Shown here piece after piece: positions 26,140-39,600 of a stretch of 64,000 bases of DNA (positions are counted from its first letter, which is position 1; the number at the start of each line of letters is the position of its first letter). The stretch comes from Chamaea fasciata. Lineage: Eukaryota > Chordata > Aves > Passeriformes > Sylviidae. Below the pieces are notes generated by a model, which made no database searches, was not told the origin of the DNA, and was given only the letters and a program-made list of their open reading frames with translations. The stretch is from assembly GCA_029207755.1 (NCBI GenBank), contig JARCOQ010000001.1:94840640-94904639 (forward strand), written 5' to 3'. A program made the position numbers and the translations under genes.

Positions 26140-29137
26140 TAACCCCTTGCACGCTCTATATGAAGGTATGTCACCTCCTAATTCTTCATCTGAAATGCCA
26201 GGTTTCTCCCCTTCCTTCCACATGCTCACGTGCACACAGAGGTGCAGAAGTGAAGTTATGGCGAGAGTGACACACCATACACCTCTATGCTGCTTCTCAA
26301 TGCAAAGCCCAGTGAGAAGGCTGTGCTTTGTCAGCAGGTGCCACCACAAACCAACCCTTTCTGAGCCACTTCCCACATTGCCACTGACCCACAGTGGCTG
26401 CAGAGCTTTGAAGCCCTGCTGTAGGCAGAACTGAATGCTGTAGGGGGAAATAAGAGCATCATGATCACATCCCACACACAGTAGCATGAAATAAATCTTA
26501 AAATATCAGCCCAGTTAGGGTTTTTGCAGTTCAACAAGGATGGACATCCCCTAGCCTATCTGCCCAAACTCTTGCCATCTGCTGCACTGTACACTATGAA
26601 TTCTGTTTTAGGAAATTCTCTAATACAAGACTTAGTGTCTGACAGGACAAGGCTTCCACAATTACTCTGAAAGCTTGCCTGACAATGCCAGGACATCTGG
26701 CTAGGCATGTAATTCCCTTACAGTGTGATGTAGACAAGTATCATTCCTAGCCATCCTCCCCAGAACAAATAAAAACCCTACCTTTCGGCCTTGTTGAAAC
26801 AGGTGTTTCTGATAAAGATTTTTTTCTTTCTACATTCCACTCAGGAATACTATGAGCACTTCCTCACCATCTCAGTTTTTGGGCATATCATTCAGTATGT
26901 CAGTCTCTGCACTTCCCACTCTTCTTCTGTTTGCCTGTCCCTCTGTGTCTGAGAAGCAGGGGACCAAACGTACCATTACAGGTCAAAGCTGAAACGGAAA
27001 ATCTCTGTAGTCGACCCACTCACATCTGCCCAGCTCCCTTTCTCTATCCAGCTATTAGTAGTCTTTCTGGACCACCCTGCAGAATCACTTCTTGAGCTAA
27101 GGATCTTTTTCTGCTGTTCTGGCTCATCTCTTAACTACCTAAATTACTCACCACTCTGCTGACTTTACAGATCTTCATCACAGTCAGTACTACCATTATG
27201 GCTGTTTGCATCCTTGCATCTCAACCAACATTTCTTCAAACCCAAACCTCAGTTTACTTCCATTCCATATTTGTAATCCCACTCAGTCCTACTGCACTGA
27301 GGGAGACAGCTCTGCAATCACATAAGCAGGTAACTTAACCCACTGACACAATTTGGCTGTGGCGAACTCTAACAAAACAATACAGGTGCTGGAACGTCAA
27401 GAACTGAGGCACTTTTGTTCCCAAATTTGTTAGGTAACAGAGGAAGACAACATTATTAGAGAACTTTCATCTCTCAGGTGTCTTCATGGCAGGCTCAATT
27501 CCCACTTTTCCTGCCTTGACCTGACCTTATCTATGCAAAATACCTTGCATGACACTTCCTTGCCAGAGGAAGATGGAACACCTAAACTTAATGGAATGGT
27601 TTTGTAACAAAAGTACAATAAATTTTCTCTTGTAATGCAAATTCTCAGGGCACAGAAAAAAGCACCTATGAGAGAGCACTCATTAACATGAAACATGTCA
27701 GCGGAGCTTTATTCCTGTTACTGTACAGAAGCCTTGAACTATTTGTAAAAGATGAATGCTTTTGGTTTGAAGTAATTTGCTTTGAGTTTATGTTTTGAAC
27801 TGAGGGGATGAGGTGCCAGGGGAAGAGAATTGAGAGAGAGGTTCAATATGTGAAAGAACTTTAGCAGCCCACACTGTGCTACAACCTTAGAGATGCTTAA
27901 GGGGAGTGGATACTGCTGCTCATGCTGTCAGAAGTGCTGGGAGGCTGAGGGAAGGAAGGTCTTCCTCCTGGATTTTTCCACCTGTCTCTTCCTTCAGTTC
28001 CTGAAACTCTCAGATGTGTTGAGTGTACAGGGCACAAGGAACTGTCTTTGGAGCCTCATACTGTGCACTGTAGGTCTTAAGAGAATTGCTCTGGGGAGAC
28101 ACAGCAGGTGAGCACAGAGGTGACTGCAGTGCTGACCCAGCACAGCAATCCACAGGCCATAGATCTGCAGAGAGTCAAGCAAAAACTGCAGGACCTTGAA
28201 CCTGGGGCATTGATCACAGGTCTGTCCCAAGTGAAAAGAGGGTCTGGAGAAGAAGAGAGAATCCACTTAATTCCTACGATCAGAACAAAGTAGTTTCAGT
28301 CCATCTGTTCACATGCTGACAGGACTCTGCCCTCATCCTGAGTGCACCGAAACCAAGCCTGTTTATTTTCCTGATGTAGTAACACTTTCAAGGGAGAAGA
28401 AATTAGAAATCTTCTGAGGACTACAGACTACTTTCTTTAATCTCTTAGCCTTAAAACAGGCAGATTCAGGAAGGGAATCTGATGTTCCTGTTGCCTATTA
28501 GAACTACAAATGAAAAGGTTAAGAGAGAAAATAAGCTGTTTGTAGTAAACCTTACAGTTGTACAAAAACCTCGTCCATCCAGTCATGAAAATTGTTCACT
28601 GACTATTATGCAAACCAGGATGTGTATGCAAAGTCCAGAAATGAAAAACCTTGGAATATTTCACATAAAAGCCACAATAAAGGACAATAGCAACCAGCTG
28701 ATCAGTGCCAGGAGCAGAAGAAGAAATGTCAGCAGAGCAAAACAATCAAACAAGTAAAACTTCCCCAGAAAACTATGAATGCTGTCTGGAGACACAGAAG
28801 CAATAACAACAATTGCTATAGGCCCACAAAGAAAACTAAGGATCTGAGTAAAGAAGAGCATTTAGGAAGATGAAAGGATACAAGAATAGAATACTGTAGA
28901 ATACTACAGTAAATTATATGTATAGTTTGAAATAGGCAATTTGTAAGCACAGAGACAGTTCTGATTAACTTAGTGCAATAGGAAAGGCAGCAAAACTAAG
29001 GAATGGGCTATACAACTCTAAGTACAAACCACTTCTCAATATAGTTAATAATTTTACATTTATCCAATGTAGTTCTGGCTTATGCCTAATACCTTGGTTT
29101 CTCTATTTGCCAGGGTCACAGACTTAACTTTTAGGTC

Positions 29138-29806
29138 TGTTGGGGGTTGGGTTTGTTCCTTCTTTCTCTGGGGAATTTTTTCCCCACGGGTTGCCAAGGG
29201 GACCAGGTGTTGGATACTTAAGAGTGCTTGGCTGAAACAAAAAGATAGACAAAAGGTGAAAGGGGGAAATAACGCAAGTAAAAGACACAGCTTGAGGCAG
29301 CTGCGTGCTTTTCTGCTTCCGGCGTTCGGGAGACGCGTGTCGGCCGCTCCTCGAGGATCTCAGCCGCCGCAAAGCACGCCGAGCAGAAGCTAGGCCGCTT
29401 TTCTGCCTCGCCTTCGGCTCCTTCGGCGCTGCTCCTCTTGCTGCAGCGTGACCCTGCACCCCCTGCGCTGCCGGGACATCCTGCCCCTGCCTGCCGGGAC
29501 ACCCTGCCATCCCAGCTACCAGCCCGGGACTTTTCCACTGTTTCAGCTTGGTGCTCTGAGGATCCTGCAGAGACACCGAAACCAAACTGCCCTGAGTTTT
29601 GTGAAACAAAGCCCTCAAAGTTCTTGGTACTGTTGTCGTTTGTCATTAATGCTGTAGTTGTTTGGTGGGGGGGGAGTTTTTTTTGTGTTTGTTTGCTTTG
29701 TATTACATACTAGTAAAGAACTGCTATTCCTATTTCCCAAATCTTTGCCAAAGAGCCTCTGATTGTAATTTTACCTAACAGATACCTGTCTTCCTAAACC
29801 AAGACA
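29138..29806 (+). mobile_element. Solo LTR-like element, copy 1 (669 bp)
   Basis: The element begins TGTTGGGGGTTGGG and ends AAACCAAGACA, giving TG...CA ends with imperfect inverted termini. It is flanked by GGTC on both sides (29134-29137 and 29807-29810), a likely 4-bp target-site duplication. It shares both end regions with the element at 48303-49121. The core (about 29310-29430) is G+C- and CpG-rich, in contrast to the AT-rich surroundings. An AGTAAA near 29712 could be a variant polyadenylation signal. No internal retroviral genes adjoin it, so it is read as a solo LTR. It is antisense to SLC66A2. Orientation is inferred by placing the AGTAAA near the 3' end. Confidence 0.75.
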
Positions 29807-32800
29807 GGTCCTAACTAGTCCCTTGAGAACTACTATCATAACTTAGTCCCTATGATTGTCTGCACAATGCTTTATGCCATGAAAACTTGCTTCTTAGTTG
29901 GGTCAGATGATTTGAATCCACAAAACAATATTGGGTTTTTTTTGTTTGTTTGAACTAAATGGCCCTCACCTCCCATACCGCTCTTCCATGTTCTCTGTTT
30001 TGTCTGTTTAATATATAAAGCAGCAGCCATTTTAAGAATAACAGAAGACACTGCTTAATCAGCATCTGGAGGGCACAATGCCAGAGCATATGGGTAACAG
30101 TTCTCTATTCAGCATCTTCCTTGGTTAGTTAGTTCTTGACTGGACACGATTTATTCCTAATTCAGGTGTTCACTGTACTGGCCAGTGTGTGCTTTGTGTA
30201 TGTGACATACTCAGAAAAGGAAATCTTTCACAAAGGCATCCATTATTCCTAGTCCTATTTCTTTGATTTTGCTCTCATCCATGCAATTTCTGACAGTGAG
30301 AAACAGGAGCTGAAGAGAAAAAAACCGTAACATTCAATATGGCCACTGCCTGCAGCACTCTCTTTTAACTTCCCTTTTTTTTAGCGCTTTTTAAGTTCTT
30401 TTCCAGTTAATTTCTCTTACTCTTTTACTGAGCCTCCCCCAAAACGCACACATATGTAACAAAGTTGCCATAACAGATGTGAAGTGCCTCTTTTTTAATG
30501 CAACTCAATTTATTCTGAAGAAGCCAATACATAGTTGGTGCCTGAGCAGAAACATCCACAAGTCTTGTTACCTTCCTCTAGCACAGGGTTTGGTTTTCTT
30601 TAAAATAATAACTCATAAGTTACTCCGAAGGAAGTAACTCACTGAAGCTGCTTTACTTATTCACAAATAAAAAATTCCTTCCGGCTAAGAAATCCCAAGA
30701 AACCACAGAAGTAGCATTTTTAGAGCACTTGCCCAATCTTCTTAAATCTAAAATCTCACTAAAGGAGACCAAGCATTGGTTAGCCAGTCCTGAGTAAAGC
30801 ATTCTACATCTGTTCATTACAGCAATTGGTTAATACAATAAAGGCAGAAAAAAATATAGCAGCTTTCATTAATCTTCACAGCATTTGAATAAACCCAGGA
30901 TTTGTCTCTGGGACAAACACTGTTCTCTGAAGTCAAAAGTTTCTCCTGAAAAATGATATAAAGAGCTGCATGTCTCATAAAGGAAAAAGCTATACAGCAA
31001 TATTCAATAAAAGCAACCAAAAATAAAAAATTATCTCTCTAAGAAATACTGTCTTCTAGTATTTTTAATATATCTATAGAGGAGAAAAATAAGTAATATA
31101 TTAAGTATATATACATATTGGAATAATTTAATAGAATTTATTTCTTTCATACCTCTTTATACCACACTCATTTCACTGGACACATTTCAAATAAACACTT
31201 GCTCATAATTAGCTGACAGCTGTAGCACACCTTATAAAACATTTCTGAATGAAAAAGCTTCTCATAATTTGGAGCTCTTGACTACAGCAGCTCTGAGACA
31301 AAAAATGCCATTTGTTTCTCTTTCAGTGATCTGTGCTTTTTAAAACAGGATAATTACTGTGACTGACCCAGCACTGCCACAGGAGGGACTAAATTAATAT
31401 TTTTCTTTCATAGCACAATAACCGGATTGAATGAAATGCTGAGATTATCTTCATTCAGCCTTTTCAGACTAGATTTCTCAAGATGGTCTCCTATCAACAC
31501 ATAAGCACAGTCACTGATTGTGTTGGCTGTCTCCAGGCAGTGAAATTCTGCACCCCCGACCCATTGTCAGCCAAACACAACAAGCAAAGTCGTGCAAAGG
31601 TTCCTTCCAAGCCGACTGATAGCTGTCCATGAGCAAGAGGACAGACATGGGAGACCTGGGAAGCTGCTTGTAGAGGGAAGACACAGATTTTCCCTGATTG
31701 TGTCCTTCTGACCCTGCAGCTGCATGTGCAGCCCGGAGCCAGGCACAGCAAGGGCCATCCCGTGCCCAGGGTGCAGCTAGGGAAGAGACAACAGTGTGTA
31801 TCAGGACCTCAACTACTGCTGCAAAAAGGCCTTGCTTTATTGAACACACATGTTGTTACATATTTCCAAGCTAACAACTGATGATACCATTTGGGTATCC
31901 AATGGACTGTGGCTTCTGAGATTTCAAGATATGCAGCCCAGCTCTGTCCTACTGCCAGACCTCTTTCTTGGACCTGGGAAGATTGTGCCATGCAGCAGCT
32001 CTGACTGAAAAGAAACTGCTTCTCCATGGGGTTTGAGCAGCAGCTGGCAGTCAAAAAGAGTTACTGCCAGGTGATTTTGAGAAGCCTTTGTAAAAAGCTT
32101 TCAATGAAAGGGCAGTTATTTTTTTCTGGAGCAGAGCAGCAGACAGGAATGCAATACTGTCCTGGAGCAAATCAAGCCTCATGCAGTCCCAAGGTTAACA
32201 CTGTCCTTGGGTAGGATCACACACTTACAACTTGGTCACAGACCTTACAGAGGAACACCCTCCATCCTCCTCCTTTGGTGGAGGAAGGTCAGATAGGATT
32301 ATAAAGAGAGAATAATAACAGCAGTGCCTCCCCTCAGAGGCTCTCCCCACGCCTACACAAAAGCACACACTGCCCTCCTACAGGAACTCCACAAAAGCTG
32401 TTGTCCACACAAGAATGTGATTCTCCCAACGCACTGACCTCTGTGTGCAGCAGTGCTGCTGCTGCTGCTAGATCTAGAGCCAACCTTCCTGCCCTTTCCA
32501 CTGCCCCCTGTTCAACACCACCTTTTCTCACAAATGCAGTTTATTAGAAAGAGAAAGTGGCTGGGAGGGAACTATCCTAGAAGGAGTGGGGACACAAAGA
32601 TAAATGACAGAGAAAGTTCCTGTCTGTATGTCTTTTGTCCCAAAACAAAAGCAGTCAATAATACAAGAAGCATCAGATCCCAGCTGTAGAATTCAGCAGC
32701 TCTGACTCCAAACAGGTAATAAAGGAGGTGTGCTCTGGATGTCAAATCTTGAAATATTTTACGACATAATACAAAAAAAATTTACAAGCGATGAACAATC

Positions 32801-35800
32801 TTTTAAGGTCATAGTGCTTTTTTTTCCCCTCAAATACTCTAAAGCTCTTTAACTTTGAGGCAGCTTTTGTCCTTTTTCTAACAATCAGTTATAATTCTAA
32901 TCCACCCCAATAATTAATTAAACTACTCTTACTAGGTGACCTAACAGAACTAGTTTAGTTCTTGAAAAGAATGGAGATTAAGTGAATATTTCTTTGATAG
33001 GTATTAACACAATTCATTACAAAGGACTTTATCAAGTTTAGCACCATAATTTATATAAATACTACTGCGCTATTTAGGTTTGCAACCATTTGAAAGTACT
33101 TAAACAGAGCTCCAAGCTTCCATATAGTACTCATTCCAAAAGTAATCAGGTGAATTGCCAAAGAGAACATGATGAAGATTTCTGTTGCTTTGATTAGCTT
33201 AGTTGTTTACGTAGTCATACGAAAAATTCCACCCATCAATCATCAGCCCACAAGGACATACTACTCCACAAAAGCTGTTACTCAGCATACATCTCCTTTC
33301 TACTTTTATTATTTCCATTTCTTTCCAACTTCTCCTTTGGTCTCTGCTCTGTCAGAACAGAAGAGGAAGCTACAGGACCTAATAGTAATAATCCTATAAA
33401 AAGAAGGAAAATGAGAGAGGAAGTGAAAAACAAAAACTTAAGATGTGAGGAGCTCTATCCAGCAGAACAGAGATATCAAAGAACTAGCAGACTCATTCTC
33501 AGAAGCACTACAAAGCACATAACTGTGACTCCTTCACTCCAGTCATGCTCTATTACAATAAAGTAACTGTCTAAGCTGCAGATGCCCTCTGGACATTTAC
33601 CTCAGACACAGAGGACATTTTCATTAGGGGACTTTTCAGGCAGTAGCAAATGGAAATACAGGGATAAGATGATAGGACCCTTTCCACAACAGACTCCTAA
33701 AGAGTATCCTAGCTGCCACTGCAGCCACCTCTCCCATTTAGCTTTCTCATGGCCCCTGGTCTCCAAGTTTGTTTATTGGGAAATGACTGCTACCTCAAGT
33801 AGAGATGTCCTCAACTTCTCACTTAAACAGGTGTTACTGGGGGGGAAGGGTTGTGGGTAGTGTGGCCTTTTTTCAGAAACAAGAGTATGAGAGAAGTCTG
33901 GCAGGATACTCTGACCAGATGGAGCCACATACTTAGACCTTACTCTCCTTTTTCAACAGTTAACCTTTTGAAAGGACTTGTTTTCTAAACAGAATTAATG
34001 TATCAGCTGCTCTGACCCAGTTCTGAGACAGATGCACCTTACAGCTTTTCTGAGCCAAACCATGAGGACCTGTGAACCACTCTTCTGGCAGTAGTCAAGA
34101 CTGTGATCTTTATCAGGGACAGACACTGCACTCCTGCACAGGGTGACAGAATTACTGTAGATTAAGAAGTTACCATCTCCAACCAGGACATGATGATTGA
34201 CCAAAAGGTCACTATATAGAACAGCTTAATACTCACTGCTCTCCTCATTAAACTTAAAGTCACAGAGACACTAGAAACTCATCTCCTTTTCTTTGCCACT
34301 GAGGCTTGGTAAGAGCATGGCTGGCAGCCAGCCATTCTGGCCGAGATCCCCAATGCAATTGCTTCCAACAGTGTAACCATCCACACATGCAGTTATTTCT
34401 GCCCTGAGCTGTAAATAACTGCACAGAGCAGTGGGAACCAGCTAACCAGGGTATCAGCCAGCCCTCACCTGGTAAATACCCATGTAAGTAAGCTGACCAC
34501 ACTGTTGCATGCTCCCTTCAGTGTTTCCGTGACTGGAGTCTCTTCTTGATATGCTCTTAGAGAAGTGGGCATAGGAAGGGACGTTCAGAGGAAGTATTTC
34601 CAACAGCTCCGTCAACAGAAGGCAATACACTGGCAGAAGTCACTCACTCACAGGAGGAATAGCCCAGGAATGCTTAGAGAAAGTCAATTTAGGATTGCAC
34701 AGTACTACAAAGTGTGTGTGATACCTGCAACATATATACAACTACAATTTAACCTGAAAAATCAAAGTTCACCAGCATAAATATCCTCCCACTACAGTAC
34801 CACAGCACAAAGTTGGGCATTACCTCATCAGTGCCCAGACCCATCAATGTCCAATGCCACACAAAGTACTGCTTCAAAAGTGGAACCAGAGGGGAATGCA
34901 TTCTGGAACTGTGGCCACAAGTGATAAGGAACGTGGCTATACTTGAGCTGGTTCTGTTCCATGGCAAGGAAACATGAGCTTTCATGCTATTTTCTCTTGA
35001 CTAAACACAGCACTCTTTTGCCAAGCAGTCTTAGAGGAGAATTCTGCAATTCTATGCTTAGCAGTTTACAAACAAAGGGGTTTTTTAAATCCTTTTGCTA
35101 AGAGCACATACAAGAAATAAGAAAACTGAAACTCACATCCCCAGGAAGGAGTTAAGGAAAAGCAAAACACTACCAGTGGCCATAATTAATATGTCATTAT
35201 GATTAACAAATGAAAAACAGAAAAGGAAAAGTCAAACCAGGGCATAAAAAAGGTCTAGAAGATAAATTGCCTTCTGGATATCACAGGTACAGAATTTTCC
35301 AAGATAATGGGTGCATGAAAAATACTCCAAGAGTTTGGAAGTAAATCCTGATTCATTCCGTACCAAAGGGGCTCCCAATCAGAAAATGCATAACGCATCA
35401 AAGCAAATTTCTGAACATTTCAATATTTCAAGTTAAAGATCTCAGAACAGCTAGTATAAGCATGCTCAAGCCAAACAAGTAAAGGGAACAATGTGAACAG
35501 AGGACAGAATTGCTTTGGTTTGGGGGTGGCATGGTCAATTGTTTTGACCAAAGTAAAAATTATCCCAGCAAATATTAAAATGAATGCAGAGAATCATAAT
35601 GAAACAATGAAAGAGAAGACAGAGTCACAAATGATCACAGCACTCTCTGAACTGAATCTTCTGCTATATTGTTTCTACAGACCAGTGCACTGATGCACTA
35701 CAGTGAAGGTTTCCTCTCTCAAGAAGCTTCACCAGTTGCCTTTGTAATCTTAGTATTACCATTTGAGTTATCCAATAGAGTGTGAAAAGATAATCTAATT

Positions 35801-36288
35801 TAATGACTCAAGAGTGGGCACACAATTAAAGTTTTCTGTCCCACATTTTTACAGTCATGACTGTAAAAGTTGCATCAGAGCTTTCATAAATGTCAGTTTC
35901 AAGCTTTGACACAAAAATAAATACTGATGTCATTTGCTACAAATGTAGTAATGGATTATGAAGAAGTGATGAGCAGATATGTGAGAAAAAGCTAATTATA
36001 TGAGTTACACTGATAGTTATAGGCTGCAGGCAAAGTATTTTCATCCCTTACTTTTGATATGCAAGATCTCTTTAGACCATTTCTAATTATCAGTGCAGCA
36101 CAGCTTCACTAGAACTGCAACATGTTGCTAATGGCAACAGCAGCGGTTTCACATGTTTATTTCACTAGAACATATTTCACCTTGGAACTCTCCAGCTGGA
36201 CGTGGATAATAGGTCAGACTTCAGAGGTGTCATGCAGCTCCCATTGCCTTCAGCAGCGCTGCACCAGCTCCTACTCACAGCAAGTCTA

Positions 36289-36684
<396 letters not shown>

Positions 36685-39600
36685 TCAACTCAAAGTTAAT
36701 CAGGGTGGAAGTGAGAACTGCAAAGCATGAGGGAGCCACAGTCTTTGATGGAAGGGGTTAGTAGAAAATGAGGGATAGGATTAAAAAAATAAAAACAAAA
36801 CAACCAAACACACTTGCAATCACCCCCATCCCCCCCCAAAAAAAATGCCCACAAAAGCATCAAGAAAAATAAAGAATAATAGTCCTGATTTCAAAAACAT
36901 TTTGGGGGGGAAGTTTGATAAAGAAACAAGAAAACAAAGGCTTGCAAGCCAATAAAGTATTTACAAAGATAACTTTTTAAAAGAAAGCATTTCAAAAATA
37001 CCTTCCTGTATCAAACATGAAGGACTCTGGATACTGCTGTAGTGGAGCCTGGCATAGGAAATGCTTCCCAAAAACCTTCCAATACTAATAACAGGCCCCA
37101 AGCACTGCAGTCCAAGTGCTCTTTTTCTTAGGTTCTATCTCTGCCTTCCAAGTGCCTCAATCCACGCTGCTTAGAAAGTCACCTGAAGTCCACAGCTCTG
37201 TTCCCTGGTGCCGTGCAGCTGCCTGTGGTGAAGGGCAAGATGCCAGTGCAACTGCTACAGTTTTACTGAGGCAGGTAGAAGACTGAGGCAAGATTTTCCC
37301 TGGAAAAATACCTCTCACAGACATCACCACTTTCACTCCTAGGCCAAAACTTTGCTCTTGCCTTTGCCAGCACCAAGGAGTGCAGGTTGAGCACTCATTT
37401 CTGCATCCATCACAACAAAATGCTCAGCCACAAAACAAAATATCCCCCCTTGATGGAAAAAGAGAAGGAACAAACCAATCATGGCATTTGCTTGGCACAC
37501 TAACAGCTTATCTCTGGAAGATACATAGCTGTCTTATTGATGAATAATAAAATACACAATCCTATAGCAATTGACTGTATAGCAATATAACAAGTTCATT
37601 TTTAACAAAGATGCTACAATAACTTCTCATTAGCAGGTGCTGTTCCTGCCTTCCTTTCATAGAAGCACCTACTTCAGACCAACGGGACTCTCTGAACTAC
37701 CAAGGTGATGAACTACTGTCCTAACAGGGATATTACAACAGCCCAACACCATGCAACACACAGCACATCACCAGAAGATTTCTGTTGCTGCCACTTCAGA
37801 AGTAGTTGAGAAAGCTACAGAAACAATCCCACTGCTAACTCAAGCAAGGAACACATCGACCTCCATTGACTAACACTAACAGAAAATTCAGTGAGATGAG
37901 AGTATAGGCACTTAGCTGCCTCAGGATACATACACACAGCAAGTAATAGTTTTATTTTCTGCATCTCTTCATACCTTCATATCAGTATAAATCTGGCCCT
38001 CAGACATCCTTTATTCTCTTTTTAGTACCTGGCAAACCGACACCTCAGGACACCTCCTGACTGCAACCAGTTGAATCACTTTATTTTGCCACCTAAAGAG
38101 GAAGGCACAATCGGCCAGGAGCCATACCAAACCTGCTGCATTGTTAGCCATTACCCTGAATTGAATGAAATTACCGGGAGCAAAACCACAGTCAATGTAA
38201 ATGTTGATTTTCAGTATTTTAAGGCAGTGGCTCCTCAGCCTCAGAATTCAGAGACGCAAGACTAAATAAAAGATAGACCCAGAGCTGGCACAACCAAAAC
38301 CACGCGAGCCTCGGCAATGCTGGAGCTTTGTGAAGGCTTTCCTTTTTGGAGATGAAGGGCCCATGGCCCTTCACTCATTAAACCTTCCTACCAGCTGTCA
38401 CATACGCCCTGCATACACTGCGTTTTTCCTCCTGTGTTCTCCATATGCTCAAGGATCCTTTTAAAAATAACCATCCCTGGACACCAAATCCTAATTTCCC
38501 CAGGTCATTTTCATAATAGAAATCAAAGAACTAAAACTACGTGGAAGGAGTTTAGGAAGTTCATGAAACCAAAAAAGTCAACATTTACACAGCTAGCATG
38601 AGGCAAACTACAAAACCTATGGATCCATGCAAACACTTGAGCATAGATGAGAAAAACACTGTGTGAAACAGGATTTCACCTGAAGCAGAAGTAGTTACTA
38701 GCACAGAGACTCTTTTGCTCAAAACCATCATGATTTCACTGTAGTAGTTTATATGTTGTTGCTTCTGCTATAAATTTTGCTTGGTAATATAGTTAAGAAA
38801 GAAGGGAAGAAAAGCAAAATAGATAGGAGTAACCATAACCTTGTTAATAGTTTTGCAGAAAAACATATGAGTTACTGTAAAAACAAAGCAATATATAATC
38901 ACTAACTACTCCACTTAACAGATGTATTCTCCAGATGCAAAAGCCGATTTTAGGACATTACACATCACCTCACTCAGCATTAGCAAAAAAAACCCAAAAA
39001 GTAGAGAATGATACACCTGACTTTCCATAAGGGTTGTAGGTTATTTAGCCCTTACTTGAAATGCTAAAATGTTTTGCACATAACTTTTTAACCAAGGCTT
39101 AAGTTTATTTTCTTTGAGAAATGGTTTCAAAAATTTAGAGAGAAAAAAGTCACACACCCATCACTTCAAGGTCTGGAAATAAACTGTGACTCATTTTTCC
39201 AAGTGGTTCACTTCTCAAGGGGGTCCAGATACATTAGTTCTGTAATGGGTGTGATATTTTTTAAAGAAAAAAATGTTGATTCTGTTGAATACAGTGACAG
39301 GTATATGCAAAAAAAATAAAAATTAAAAGCTTAAAAAAAAAAGTCGTTTTAAAAACAGAACAAAATTCATGTGTGCAAACCAGTCCTACCCCAAGAAGAT
39401 AGGCAGAGGACACCAATCAGTGCCCCAGACCATGTCATCTGAGAATTGAACAAAGTTAAACATGTTAATGCAAACATCATTCATGTTTGAAGAAAAGTAT
39501 TAATAATAAATATCATACTGGGATTTTGCGCCCGCCCCCCCAAATCATCTCTTTTCCTTAGAAGGACAAAATAAGAAATGCCACTGTACCACCATTTATT

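Noticed and set aside
29124..29713. Several open frames of 90-160 residues in the LTR elements at 29 kb and 48 kb
   Set aside because: They come from GC-rich LTR cores, occur in several frames at once and match no gag, pol or env feature I can see.
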